Notes under the pieces: model-generated
The model's database searches: none
Seen by the model: the letters and a program-made list of their open reading frames with translations, nothing else
What the model was told of the DNA's origin: nothing
Assembly (NCBI RefSeq): GCF_001514265.1
Contig: NZ_KQ948989.1
Location: forward strand, 815,610-879,609
Source: Streptomyces resistomycificus
GTDB taxonomy: Bacteria; Actinomycetota; Actinomycetes; Streptomycetales; Streptomycetaceae
Direction: 5' to 3'
DNA: 64,000 nt
Shown here: positions 1 through 23,055 of the stretch, piece by piece
Layout: the number at the start of each line of letters is the position of its first letter
Position numbering within the stretch: the stretch's first letter is position 1
Position numbers and translations under genes: made by a program

Positions 1-411
1 CATGAGGTGGGCGGTGACGCCGACTTCGCTCTCGCCGTTGATGAGGGCCCAGATCAGCGGGGAGAAGCCGGCGTACTTCGGCAGCAGGGAGTCGTGGACG
101 TTCAGCGTGCCGTGGCGGGGCAGGCCGAAGATGTGCGGGGGGATCCAGGTCCGCCAGTTGTTGGCGACGATGATGTCCGGGTCGGAGTCCTTGAGCCGTT
201 CGAACAGCTCGTCGTCGTCGGGGCGGTTGCGCAGGAGGACGGGGACGCCGTGCTCCTCGGCCAGATCGGCGACCGAGTCGCTCCAGATCTTCTCGTAGAC
301 GTGTTCGCTCTTGGGGTGCGTCACGACCGTCACCACGTCGTGCTCGGAATCCAGGAGTGCCTGCAGGGTGCGGTGACCCCAGGTCTGATAGCCGAACATG
401 ACGACCCGCAT
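1..411 (-). CDS. N5-hydroxyornithine formyltransferase, N-terminal part (runs off window)
   Basis: This is a formyltransferase of the methionyl-tRNA formyltransferase fold. It most likely transfers formyl from formyl-tetrahydrofolate to N5-hydroxyornithine, like CchA of the coelichelin pathway. The first 137 residues are present; the rest lies before base 1. The Rossmann start MRVVMFGYQ, the ANNW segment and the conserved NVHDSLLPKYAGFSPL block with its catalytic His are visible. The ATG at 411 follows a GAGGAG ribosome site. The gene is divergent from the ornithine monooxygenase and shares with it a 255-base region holding an iron box at 565-583 and two palindromes. Formyl rather than acetyl chemistry is the main clue to the siderophore type. 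The family call is firm; the exact substrate is inferred from context. Confidence 0.88.
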   Translation of the reverse strand, partial: MRVVMFGYQTWGHRTLQALLDSEHDVVTVVTHPKSEHVYEKIWSDSVADLAEEHGVPVLLRNRPDDDELFERLKDSDPDIIVANNWRTWIPPHIFGLPRHGTLNVHDSLLPKYAGFSPLIWALINGESEVGVTAHLM

Positions 412-432
412 GAAGTTCCTCCTCAGGGCAGG

Positions 433-510
433 CTGACGGGCCGTCAGTTCGAATAGGCGTCCTGTTGGACTCGAACACCACGCACACAGTGGCTGTTTGA
501 CGACTCGTCA
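433..510. promoter_or_regulatory. Pair of TGACG-N3-CGTCA palindromes in the divergent siderophore promoter
   Basis: Two 13-base palindromes with identical arms lie in the region between the formyltransferase and monooxygenase genes. The first, TGACGGGCCGTCA, is at 434-446 (15 bases with flanks, 433-447). The second, TGACGACTCGTCA, is at 498-510. They are 64 bases apart and differ from the iron box. They look like sites for a second dimeric regulator that is not encoded nearby. The sequence is certain; the function is inferred. Confidence 0.5.
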
Positions 511-564
511 GTCATTTTCCGTCTGGTTGTCTGTCCGTTTCGTCCTATCGACAGTTCCACAGCA

Positions 565-583
565 TAAGCTTAGGCTTCCCTAA
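565..583. promoter_or_regulatory. Iron box (DmdR/IdeR-type)
   Basis: The sequence TAAGCTTAGGCTTCCCTAA matches 15 of 19 positions of the Streptomyces iron box TTAGGTTAGGCTCACCTAA. It lies 84 bases upstream of the monooxygenase start and between the two divergent genes, so iron-loaded DmdR would be expected to repress both arms. Confidence 0.75.
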
Positions 584-666
584 GTTCTAGGGGTTCGCAG
601 TGTTGCGTGCTCCCCTCCCGCTGTCTCCGAGGCCGGGCTCACCGGCCGCCGCAAGATGGGAGTGAC

Positions 667-2016
667 ATGGCTCAGGATCTTCCGGGCGACACACCTCCGG
701 TACACGACCTCATAGGCATCGGCTTCGGCCCTTCCAACGTGGCCATGGCGATAGCACTCAGCGAGCACAACGCGGGCGTCGGCAGGCAGCAGGCGGTCAC
801 CGCCCACTTCTTCGAGCGGCAGCCCCGATTCGGCTGGCACCGCGGCATGCTGATCGACGACGCGACCATGCAGGTGTCGTTCCTCAAGGACCTGGTGACA
901 CTCCGCAACCCCACCAGCGAGTTCAGCTTCCTGTGCTATCTGCAGAGCCGGGGACGGCTGATCGACTTCGTCAACCACAAGAACTTCTTCCCGTTACGGA
1001 TGGAGTTCCACGACTACTTCGAGTGGGCCGCCGCCAAGATCGACGACATGGTCTCCTACGGCCATCAGGTAGTCGCCGTCGATCCCGTGGTGCGCGACGG
1101 AGTGGTGGAGTACCTGGACGTGACCGCCCGGTCGGGGGAGGAACTGGTCGTCCACCGGGCCCGGAACATCGTGATCGGCACCGGGCTGAAGCCTCGCATG
1201 CCGGACGGCGTCGAGCGCACCGACCGCATCTGGCACAACGCCGACCTGCTGAGCAAGGTGGACCTGTTGGAGGGCGCGAGCCCCACCCGGCTCGTCGTGG
1301 TCGGCGCCGGCCAGAGCGCCGCCGAGAACGTGGCCTACCTGCACAGCCGCTTCCCCGGCGCCGAGGTCCACGCAGTCTTCTCCCGCTACGGCTACAGCCC
1401 CGCCGACGACAGCAGCTTCGCCAACCGCATCTTCGACCCCGAGGCGGTGGACGAGTACTTCGCCGCTCCCGAGGGCGTCAAACGGAAGTTGATGGACTAT
1501 CACGCGAACACCAACTACTCCGTGGTCGACATCGATCTGATCGACGACCTGTACCGCCGGGTGTACCAGGAGAAGGTCCTGGGCACCGAGCGGCTCAGGT
1601 TCCACAACGTCTCCCGGCTCACCGACGTCGTTCAGACGCCGGACAGGGTCCGGGCGACCGTCCGCTCCCTGGTCACCGGCGAGGAGACCCTGCTGGACGC
1701 CGACGTCGTCGTCTTCGCCACGGGCTACCGGCCCGACGACGGCCTCGCCCTCCTGGGCGAGGTGGGCGGCCTGTGCCACCGTGACGAAGAGGGCCGCGTC
1801 CGGGTGGAGCGGGACTACCGGGTGGCCGTACGCCCCGAACTGCGCTGCGGCATCTACCTGCAGGGCGGCACCGAGCACACCCACGGCATCACCTCCGACC
1901 TGTTGTCCAACACCGCGATCAGAGTCGGCGAGATCCTGGCCTCCATCCTCGACCGGGGACCGGGGGCAGCCACCGAGTCCCGCCCGCTCACGGACGGGAT
2001 AGGCACCCCCCGCTAG
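667..2016 (+). CDS. L-ornithine N5-monooxygenase
   Basis: This flavin-dependent N-hydroxylase belongs to the SidA/PvdA/IucD/CchB family and makes N5-hydroxy-L-ornithine, the hydroxamate precursor. It has 449 residues. The FAD motif GIGFGPSN is at residues 17-24, the NADPH motif GAGQSA at 213-218, and the family motif FATGYRP near 352. I use the ATG at 667, preceded by GGGAG; an in-frame GTG at 607 would add 20 atypical residues and overlap the promoter region. It is the first gene of the iron-box-controlled run that continues with the binding protein, NRPS and mbtH. Confidence 0.93.
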   Translation: MAQDLPGDTPPVHDLIGIGFGPSNVAMAIALSEHNAGVGRQQAVTAHFFERQPRFGWHRGMLIDDATMQVSFLKDLVTLRNPTSEFSFLCYLQSRGRLIDFVNHKNFFPLRMEFHDYFEWAAAKIDDMVSYGHQVVAVDPVVRDGVVEYLDVTARSGEELVVHRARNIVIGTGLKPRMPDGVERTDRIWHNADLLSKVDLLEGASPTRLVVVGAGQSAAENVAYLHSRFPGAEVHAVFSRYGYSPADDSSFANRIFDPEAVDEYFAAPEGVKRKLMDYHANTNYSVVDIDLIDDLYRRVYQEKVLGTERLRFHNVSRLTDVVQTPDRVRATVRSLVTGEETLLDADVVVFATGYRPDDGLALLGEVGGLCHRDEEGRVRVERDYRVAVRPELRCGIYLQGGTEHTHGITSDLLSNTAIRVGEILASILDRGPGAATESRPLTDGIGTPR

Positions 2017-2045
2017 ACCGTCCCGAGGTCCAGCCCCCCACATCG

Positions 2046-2082
2046 CCGCGCGCTGCCCGGTCGTCGTACCCGGCAGGCGCGG
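2046..2082 (+). terminator. Stem-loop between monooxygenase and binding-protein genes
   Basis: Bases 2046-2057 pair with 2072-2082 (CCGCGCGCTGCC with GGCAGGCGCGG, one bulged base) around a 14-base loop. No U-run follows. It could be a weak terminator or a stabilising hairpin in the operon transcript. Confidence 0.35.
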
Positions 2083-2114
2083 CAGCCCTGTGAGATCCCG
2101 TGAAAGGAACCAAC

Positions 2115-3167
2115 GTGTTCAGTGGTACACGCCCTGCGCCGGCGCGGTACGTCAGACTCGTTCCCCGGGCGGCCGTGGCCGTCGTCGCCGCGCTCGTCCT
2201 GGCCGCCTGTGGGGGCGGGACCGACAACTCCACCTCCGATTCCACCTCTTCGGCGGCTTCCGACGCGGGGAAGTCCGCGGCGTTCCCGGTCACGGTCGCG
2301 CACAAGTACGGCAGCACGACCATCGACGAGGAGCCCGAGAAGGTCGTCACGCTGGGTCTGTCGGACCAGGACGCGGTCCTGGCGCTCGGCGTCAAGCCGG
2401 TCGGGGCCGTCGACTGGTTCAAGGAGCGCCCGTACGGCAAGTGGCCGTGGGCCAAGGAGCTGTGGGGCTCCGACGCACCGGAGATCGTGGGCGAGCGCGA
2501 CGAGTACAACATGGAGAAGATCGCGGCGCTGAAGCCCGATCTGGTCATCGCCCAGTACTCGGGGATGAAGAAGGAGCAGTACGACACCCTCTCCCGGTTC
2601 ACCAAGGTCGTCGCCCAGCCCGAGGAGTACGACGACTACGCGGCGCCCTGGGAGGTGATGACCCGTCAGATCGGCAAGGCCCTCGGCAAGGAGGACCAGA
2701 CCGAGAAGCTGATCTCGGACATCGACGCGCAGTTCAAGGCCGTCCGTGACGAGCACCCGGAGTTCGCCGACCTGACCCTCGCCGTCGCTGACAGCTTCGA
2801 GGCCGGCAAGTACTCGGCGTTCACCAAGGGTGACCCGAAGGCGATCTTCTTCACCGAGCTCGGCTTCACACTGAAGCCGGAGATCGACAAGCTGGCCAAG
2901 CCGGGCTGGAACGTGGCCGAACTCAGTGCGGAGAAGCTGAACGTGCTCGACGTCGACCGCCTGGTGTGGGTCACCTCCAGCACCGAGGCCAACGACCGCA
3001 TCAAGGCGGAGCCGCTGTACAAGAAACTGAAGGTCTCCCAGGACAAGCGTGACCTGTTCGTGCCCTACCAGGACCCGGACATCGGCGCGGCGTTCTCCTT
3101 CAACACGGTCCTGTCGATCCCGTACGCGATCGACGAGATCACTCCGCTGCTCACGGCCGTCAAGTGA
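2115..3167 (+). CDS. Ferric-siderophore-binding lipoprotein
   Basis: This is the substrate-binding component of an iron-siderophore ABC importer (FepB/CchF-like), anchored to the outer face of the membrane. It has 350 residues. The signal peptide ends in lipobox LAAC with Cys32, followed by a Gly/Ser/Thr-rich linker and the helical-backbone metal-receptor fold (typical start VVTLGLSDQDAVLALGVKPVG). I chose the GTG at 2115, six bases after AAAGGA; a GTG at 2100 overlaps that ribosome site. The cognate permeases and ATPase lie at 21988-25024, so this gene is separated from its partners by the NRPS. Confidence 0.92.
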   Translation: MFSGTRPAPARYVRLVPRAAVAVVAALVLAACGGGTDNSTSDSTSSAASDAGKSAAFPVTVAHKYGSTTIDEEPEKVVTLGLSDQDAVLALGVKPVGAVDWFKERPYGKWPWAKELWGSDAPEIVGERDEYNMEKIAALKPDLVIAQYSGMKKEQYDTLSRFTKVVAQPEEYDDYAAPWEVMTRQIGKALGKEDQTEKLISDIDAQFKAVRDEHPEFADLTLAVADSFEAGKYSAFTKGDPKAIFFTELGFTLKPEIDKLAKPGWNVAELSAEKLNVLDVDRLVWVTSSTEANDRIKAEPLYKKLKVSQDKRDLFVPYQDPDIGAAFSFNTVLSIPYAIDEITPLLTAVK

Positions 3168-3173
3168 GGTGAC

Positions 3174-3201
3174 GGGCGGCGGCAGCACGATGCCGCCGCC
3201 C
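3174..3201 (+). terminator. Perfect GC hairpin between binding protein and NRPS
   Basis: An uninterrupted 11-base-pair stem (GGGCGGCGGCA with TGCCGCCGCCC) closes a 6-base loop seven bases after the binding-protein stop codon. There is no clear U-run. In actinobacteria such hairpins can give partial termination, which would keep NRPS expression below that of the binding protein. Confidence 0.5.
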
Positions 3202-3286
3202 GAGCCGCACCGTGACGCAGCCGCGCGGCCGCGGGCACACCGTACGACTCCTCTACTGACGTGCCAGCAGGGAAGGGCGACCCACC

Positions 3287-17619
<14,333 letters not shown>

Positions 17620-17623
<4 letters not shown>

Positions 17624-17829
17624 CCACGAACCCGTTCGAGGACCCGCAGGGCAGCTTCCTGGTCCTGGTCAACGACGAGAACCAGCACTCGCTCTGGCCG
17701 TCCTTCGCCGAGGTCCCGGCCGGCTGGCGGTCCGTCTTCGGCAAGGCCACCCGCGAAGCCTGTCTCACCTATGTGGAGTCCCACTGGACCGATCTGCGCC
17801 CGGCGAGCCTGGTCGACGGGCGGGGGTGA
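17620..17829 (+). CDS. mbtH: MbtH-like protein
   Basis: This is a 69-residue adenylation-domain chaperone and activator. The family signature is complete: [25 protein letters not shown] and a C-terminal WTDLRP. The ATG overlaps the NRPS stop codon (ATGA), so the two are translationally coupled and it very likely serves the NRPS A domains. Confidence 0.95.
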
Positions 17830-18035
17830 CCAGCGTGCGGCAGGCGTGAGGGCGGGCGAGGGCGGGCGAGGACGGGCGCCCGCTGGCCGCGAGCCGGGCG
17901 ACGCGGTCAGGCGCTGCCGGGTTCGCCGGACGCGCGATGGGGCGTCGGCGGTGCGCCGGTCACCGGCGGGCGCGTTCCGGCGTCGGCGGCCCACTCGACA
18001 CAGCCGGGCGGCGGCTGCCGTGAGAAGCGGTGGAA

Positions 18036-18144
18036 GCCGGAAGTCCTCACACGGCCGGATGCCGACCGTCCTCCAGGCACGGGGCCGCACGCCGGAAGTC
18101 CTCACACGGCCGGATGCCGACCGTCCTCCAGGCACGGGCCGCAC
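18036..18144. repeat. Two-copy tandem repeat, 55-base unit
   Basis: The unit beginning GCCGGAAGTCCTCACACGG occurs at 18036-18090 and again at 18091-18144, identical except for one missing G. A third copy starts (GCCGG) and then stops. It lies in the 390-base gene-free stretch 17830-18219 between the convergent mbtH and ABC genes. No gene was found there. Confidence 0.85.
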
Positions 18145-18219
18145 GCCGGTCGTCTCGTGAGTCCGGGCCTCAGGGCCCGGCGTCGGACGACCGGCGCCCC
18201 GGCCGCCGGACCTCCGTGC

Positions 18220-20082
18220 CTAGTCCCCGTCCTCATTTCCTCGCCGCGCGATCCCCGGTCGGCTGTCCGACCACGCCGTCCACAGTTCGGCGTAGCGGCC
18301 GCCGGTCGTGACCAGTTCCTCGTGGGTGCCGGTCTCGACGACGCGGCCCCCGTCCAGGACGACGACACGGTCGGCGGTGGCGGCCTGGGGGAGGCGGTGG
18401 GCCACCACCAGACCCGTGCGGCCCTCCAGGGCCTTGAGGGCGGCCGTCTCCAGCAGGCGCGCGCCGGCGCTGCCCGCGTCGGCGGTGGCCTCGTCCAGGA
18501 TGGCGATCGGCGGATCGGCGAGGACCAGCCGGGCCAGGGCGAGATGCTGGGCCTGAGTCACCGTCAGCCGGTGCCCGCCCTCGCCGACGACCGTGGCGAG
18601 CCCGTCCGGCAGCGCGTCCACCCACGACAGCGCGTCCACCTTCGAAAGCGCCGCCCGCAGTTCGTCGTCGCTCGCCTCGGGGCGTGCCAGCCGCAGGTCG
18701 TCGGCCAGCGGACCGGCGAAGACATGGATCTCCTGGCTGATCAGCGACACCGTCCGGCGCATACCCGCCGGCCCCAGCTCACCGGCGTCGGCCCCGCCCA
18801 GCGTGATCGTCCCGCCCGACGGCCGGTGGACGCCCGCGATCAGCTTGGCCAGCGTGGTCTTGCCCGCCCCGCTCGCGCCGACCAGCGCGATCCGCTCGCC
18901 GCCGGCCACCTCCAGGTCGACGTCCCGCAGCACCGGGCGGCCCGGCACGTAGGCGTAGTCGAGTGAGGAGACCTTGACCGCCCCGTCCACCGGCACCTCC
19001 CGCCCGTCGGTGTCCGCAGGGACGGCGAGGTCCGACACGCCGACCAGGCGGGCGAGGCTCGCGCCCGCCGACTGGGCGTCGTCGAGGAGGAAGAGGGCGG
19101 CGTTGACCGGGTTGAACAGACTGTGGAAGTACAGGGCGGCCGCGGTCGCCGTACCGATGCTCACCGATCCGTTCTCGACCAGCACGAAGCCGGTGACGAG
19201 AACCCCGCTCAGTCCGATGAACTCCGCGAGGTTGAGCCTGGAGAAGAACCCGGTCACGACGTGGATGCCGCGCAGCGCGAGGTCGACGGCCGTACGCGAC
19301 CGCTGTTCCACCAGGTCCACGTGCAGCCCGTTCAGCCGGAAGGCACGGACCGTGCGGACACCGCCGACGCTGTCGAGGAGCTGGTGCTGGAGCGCCCCGG
19401 TGGCCACCCGGTGTTCGGCGTACACGGGTGCGGCCCGGCGCAGGTACCAGCGCGCGGCCAGCACCTGGACCGGCATCGCCAGCAGGGCGGCGAGCAGGAA
19501 CCGCCAGTCCAGAACGGCGAGGCCGACGAAGGTCAGCACGATCGTGAAGGCGGAGCGGGTGAACTCCGGCAAGGCCTGGCGCACCGACTTGGCGATCATG
19601 CTGACGTCGCCCGTCACCCGGGACACCAGGTCACCCGAGCCGGCCTCCTCGACGCGTTCCAGCGGGAGGTGGAGGGCCCGCTCGACGAACCGTTCGCGGA
19701 GGGCCGCCAGGACGGTCTCACCGAGCCGGGCCACGAGGGCGCTGCCGACCGCGGTGGCGGCCCCGCGCGCCAGGGCGACCACCACGAGCAGGACCAGGGG
19801 CACGGTCAGCGCCCGGCTGCCCTTCTGCTCCACCACCAGGTCGACGACATGACCGAGGAGGGGCGCGGTGAGCAGGCCGATGCCGGTTCCGGTGACCAGC
19901 ACGCTCACCGCGGTCACCGCGAGGAGACGGTGACCGCGCAGCAACGCGCGGAGCGCGGCCAGCGTTTCGGCCCCGGTGGCGGTCGGCAGCAGCGCGCGGT
20001 CGGCGGGGCCGGCGTGGCTCATGGTGTCGTCGCTCCGTCCGTCGGTGCCGGTTGCGGTGGAGTGCGCGGAGTCCTTGCTCAT
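18220..20082 (-). CDS. ABC transporter, fused membrane/ATPase subunit with intact Walker motifs
   Basis: This 620-residue half-transporter has the exporter fold: six membrane segments (about residues 45-330) and a C-terminal nucleotide-binding domain. Walker A GASGAGKTT is near residue 401, Walker B ILDEAT has its catalytic Glu, and the switch His is present (VVAHRL). The signature motif is lost: LTVTQ stands where LSGGQ is expected. It overlaps the upstream subunit gene by four bases (ATGA), so the two form a heterodimer. In this locus it probably exports the desferri-siderophore. Exporter-fold importers such as IrtAB and YbtPQ are the alternative. Confidence 0.9.
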   Translation of the reverse strand: MSKDSAHSTATGTDGRSDDTMSHAGPADRALLPTATGAETLAALRALLRGHRLLAVTAVSVLVTGTGIGLLTAPLLGHVVDLVVEQKGSRALTVPLVLLVVVALARGAATAVGSALVARLGETVLAALRERFVERALHLPLERVEEAGSGDLVSRVTGDVSMIAKSVRQALPEFTRSAFTIVLTFVGLAVLDWRFLLAALLAMPVQVLAARWYLRRAAPVYAEHRVATGALQHQLLDSVGGVRTVRAFRLNGLHVDLVEQRSRTAVDLALRGIHVVTGFFSRLNLAEFIGLSGVLVTGFVLVENGSVSIGTATAAALYFHSLFNPVNAALFLLDDAQSAGASLARLVGVSDLAVPADTDGREVPVDGAVKVSSLDYAYVPGRPVLRDVDLEVAGGERIALVGASGAGKTTLAKLIAGVHRPSGGTITLGGADAGELGPAGMRRTVSLISQEIHVFAGPLADDLRLARPEASDDELRAALSKVDALSWVDALPDGLATVVGEGGHRLTVTQAQHLALARLVLADPPIAILDEATADAGSAGARLLETAALKALEGRTGLVVAHRLPQAATADRVVVLDGGRVVETGTHEELVTTGGRYAELWTAWSDSRPGIARRGNEDGD

Positions 20083-21776
20083 GCCAGGACCGCCGCGCGG
20101 TAGGCCTCGTCACCGGCGACGAGCTCGGCGTGCCGCCCGTTGGCGGTCACCGTGCCCCCGTCCAGCACCACCACCCGGTCGGTCACCGCCAGGAGCGCGG
20201 GACTGGTGGTGACCAGGACCGTGGTGCGGCCCCGACGGACCTCGCGCAGCCGGGCCGCGATCCGCGACTCGGTGACCGTGTCCACCGCGGTGGTCGGGTC
20301 GTGCAGGACGAGGACGGGACGGTCGGCGGCCAACGCCCGGGCCAGCGCGACCCGTTGCCGCTGTCCGCCGGAGAGGGACCGGCCGCGCTCGGCGAGGACC
20401 GTGTCCACACCGTCGGGCAGCAGCCCGGCGACGTCGTCGGCCGCCGAGGCGGTGAGCGCCGGTTCGAGCTCGGCCACGCCGGCGTCTTTGCCGGCGCGCA
20501 CGTTGTCCAGCAGGCTGGTCTCGAACAGGTCCGCGTCATGGGCGGCGACCAGGACGGCACGGCGCACGTCGTCGGGGTCGAGGCCCGTCAGGGCCACGCC
20601 GTCGAGCTCGATGACCCCCTCCACCGGGTCCGACTCGCGGGCCAGGCACAGCAGCAGGTCGCGCGCGGCGGCCGGATCCCGTGTCACGACGCCGGTGAGG
20701 GTGCCCGGAGTGAAGTCGAGGTCGATCCCGCGCAGCGTGCCGAGGGTGACGCCACGCAGCCGCAGTCGTCCGGCGACGGGCGTGGGCAGCGCCGCCCCGC
20801 CCGGCTCCACGGCCGCCGGCGCCGCGAGCACCTCGGCGATCCGGCGGGCCGAGGCACGGCCCTGGGCGAACTCGGCGTTGACGTAGGTGAGCAGCTGGAA
20901 CGGCCCGAGGAGGAACTGCGCGAGCCCGACCGCCGCCACCAGTTCACCGATGCTGATCCGGCCGTCCATCGCGAGATACGCGCCCACGATGCCGATGACC
21001 GCGATGAAGACGCCGGTCAGCGCCAGGACCGCGCCCTCGTGCCCGGCCCTGCTGCGGGCGGCCCGCAGCGCCGCGGACAGGGAGTCCTGGCTGGTCCGCC
21101 GGTATCGCGACACGGCGGCCGGCTCCGCCCCCATGCCCTTGAGCACCCGCAGTCCCGCAACCAGGTCGGCGGCGACACCGGAAGCGTGGGCGGCCCGTTC
21201 CTGCTCGGTCTCACTGCGCCGCTCCAGCGGCCCGCTGATGCGATGGCCGAGCCACAGCAGCGGCGGGATGCCGAGCAGCACGAGCAGCCCGAGCGGCACC
21301 GAGATACGCAGCAGGGCCACGGCGCTGACCGCGAGCGCGGCGAGCGCCGCGGCACCGTACGACAGGACGGTGACCGCCGAGCCCACGCGCCGGGCGTCGT
21401 TGGTGGCGATGCTGGTCAGCGCGCCCGGCAGCCGGTCGGCGTCGGCGCCGCCGCGCGGGTCGAGCACCCTGGCGCCCAGGTCGAGACGCAGCCGGTGCGC
21501 GGCGCGCTCGCCGACGCCCTCGGTGATCCGGGCGCCGGTCCGATAGCAGGTGGACAGGACGAGGAACAGGACGGCGAGCACCAGCAACCAACGCAGCAGG
21601 GTGTCGGTGGAGCTTTTGGCCACCGCGTCGTCGATGATCACGCCGACGACGACGGGTACCAAGGCCTCGCAGGCCTGGTGCCCCATGCCGAGGAGCGACG
21701 CGGCGACGACGTGTCGGCGTTGGTCCGTGATCGCGCCACGGAGGACGTGCCTCCCGGTCGGTCCTCCGTCTGGCAT
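20079..21776 (-). CDS. ABC transporter, fused membrane/ATPase subunit with degenerate ATP site
   Basis: This is the 565-residue partner of the downstream subunit. The membrane domain (about residues 20-290) is followed by a nucleotide-binding domain in which the P-loop is gone (TRDPAAARD near 359-370). The signature LSGGQ is perfect (near 466), Walker B ends in HDP with no catalytic Glu, and the switch His is replaced (LVTTSP). Only the signature is functional, complementing the intact Walker motifs of the partner. It is divergent from the permease operon, with an iron box 28 bases upstream of its start. Confidence 0.9.
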   Translation of the reverse strand: MPDGGPTGRHVLRGAITDQRRHVVAASLLGMGHQACEALVPVVVGVIIDDAVAKSSTDTLLRWLLVLAVLFLVLSTCYRTGARITEGVGERAAHRLRLDLGARVLDPRGGADADRLPGALTSIATNDARRVGSAVTVLSYGAAALAALAVSAVALLRISVPLGLLVLLGIPPLLWLGHRISGPLERRSETEQERAAHASGVAADLVAGLRVLKGMGAEPAAVSRYRRTSQDSLSAALRAARSRAGHEGAVLALTGVFIAVIGIVGAYLAMDGRISIGELVAAVGLAQFLLGPFQLLTYVNAEFAQGRASARRIAEVLAAPAAVEPGGAALPTPVAGRLRLRGVTLGTLRGIDLDFTPGTLTGVVTRDPAAARDLLLCLARESDPVEGVIELDGVALTGLDPDDVRRAVLVAAHDADLFETSLLDNVRAGKDAGVAELEPALTASAADDVAGLLPDGVDTVLAERGRSLSGGQRQRVALARALAADRPVLVLHDPTTAVDTVTESRIAARLREVRRGRTTVLVTTSPALLAVTDRVVVLDGGTVTANGRHAELVAGDEAYRAAVLA

Positions 21777-21803
21777 GCGCCACCTCCGCGGACGGTCGAT
21801 TGG

Positions 21804-21822
21804 TTAGGTAAGGCTACTCTGA
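21804..21822. promoter_or_regulatory. Iron box upstream of the ABC transporter pair
   Basis: TTAGGTAAGGCTACTCTGA matches 14 of 19 consensus iron-box positions, with the left half and AGGCT core intact. Its position just upstream of the minus-strand start at 21776 suits repression of the transporter pair. Confidence 0.6.
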
Positions 21823-21872
21823 ACGGACATCGACAAGGAGGGGGCCGCGGTGCGTTGACCCCCGGCTTCGCG

Positions 21873-21891
21873 GTCGGTTAGCCTCACCTAA
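21873..21891. promoter_or_regulatory. Iron box upstream of the permease operon
   Basis: GTCGGTTAGCCTCACCTAA matches 16 of 19 consensus iron-box positions, including an intact right half CTCACCTAA. It lies 97 bases before the permease start and 51 bases from the other iron box, so each divergent arm has its own site. Confidence 0.72.
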
Positions 21892-21987
21892 GTCGCACTC
21901 CGCGCTCCGCTGGTCGCACGACGTGTTCTCCAGGCGAAGACCTCGTCCCGTGCCGGCATCGCGAACCACCGCCGGGGGGAGTTGTCG

Positions 21988-23055
21988 TTGTCGGTCGAAA
22001 CCCGGGCGGTGCCACAGAACCAGGACCCCGCTCCGGCCGTGCCCGCGGCGCGGCCGTCGGTCGTCGCGTTACGCGGCCTCGGGCTCGTGCTCACCCTCGG
22101 CGCCCTGCTGCTGGTCGGGCTGCTCAGTGTGTGGGTGGGCACCCGAGGCATCCCGTTCACCTCGACCTGGAGCCTGCTCTGGCACCCCGACGGCTCCGAA
22201 GCCTCGGTGATCATCCACGACTACCGCATCCCGCGTACCCTCCTCGGGCTCCTCGTCGGCACCGCTCTCGGGCTGTCCGGCGCGCTGATGCAGGCCCTGA
22301 CCCGCAACCCGCTCGCCGATCCCGGCCTGCTGGGCGTCAGCCTCGGTGCCTCCACCGGGGTGGTCGTGGCCATCGCGTTCCTCGGCGTAGGCTCGGTCCT
22401 GGGCCACGTGTGGTTCGCCCTGCTCGGCGCGGTCGTCGCGACGCTGGTGGTGTACGTGCTCGGCACCTCGGGGCGGACGCTGGCGACCCCCGACCGACTG
22501 GTCGTCGCGGGCGCGGCGGTCACGGCCGTGCTGTACGCCTTCAACTCGGCGGTGCTGCTGCTGCGTCCGCGTGCCTTCGACCAGTTCCGCTTCTGGACGG
22601 TGGGCTCCCTCGCCGGCCGCTACCTCGACGTGCTGTACGTCGTCCTGCCGTTCGTCGCCGTCGGCGTGGTCATCGCCCTGCTCCTCGCCCCCGCCCTCAA
22701 CGCCCTTGCGCTGGGAGACCAGTTGGGGCGCGCGCTGGGTGTGGACGTCGGCCGGACACGCGTCCTGGGCGCCGTCGCCGTGATGCTGCTGTGCGGTGCC
22801 GCCACGGCCGCCGTCGGACCGGTCGGCTTCGTCGGCCTCGCCGTCCCGCACCTGGCCAGGTTCGTGGTGGGCCCCGACCAGCGGTGGGTGATGGCCTACT
22901 CGATGCTGTTCGCACCCGTGCTGCTGATCGGCGCCGACGTCCTGGGCCGGGTGATCGGCGCCCCCGGCGAGGTGCAGGTCGGCATCATCACCGCCTTCCT
23001 CGGCGCCCCCCTGTTCATCGCGCTGTGCCGCCGCCGGAAGCTGGCCATGCTGTGA
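21988..23055 (+). CDS. FecCD-family siderophore permease, first subunit
   Basis: This integral membrane permease of an iron-siderophore ABC importer has 355 residues and about nine to ten hydrophobic segments. The family motifs around ALMQALTRNPLADPGLLG and GLAVPHLAR are present. I chose the TTG at 21988 because GGGGGGAG at 21974-21981 gives a 6-base spacing; the TTG at 21982 directly abuts that site. The gene overlaps the second permease gene by four bases (GTGA). It heads a run in which each gene overlaps the next through 26840. Confidence 0.9.
   Translation: MSVETRAVPQNQDPAPAVPAARPSVVALRGLGLVLTLGALLLVGLLSVWVGTRGIPFTSTWSLLWHPDGSEASVIIHDYRIPRTLLGLLVGTALGLSGALMQALTRNPLADPGLLGVSLGASTGVVVAIAFLGVGSVLGHVWFALLGAVVATLVVYVLGTSGRTLATPDRLVVAGAAVTAVLYAFNSAVLLLRPRAFDQFRFWTVGSLAGRYLDVLYVVLPFVAVGVVIALLLAPALNALALGDQLGRALGVDVGRTRVLGAVAVMLLCGAATAAVGPVGFVGLAVPHLARFVVGPDQRWVMAYSMLFAPVLLIGADVLGRVIGAPGEVQVGIITAFLGAPLFIALCRRRKLAML

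Noticed and set aside
18036..18144. Possible CRISPR array
   Set aside because: The repeat is two directly adjacent 55-base copies without spacers, and no cas genes are present.
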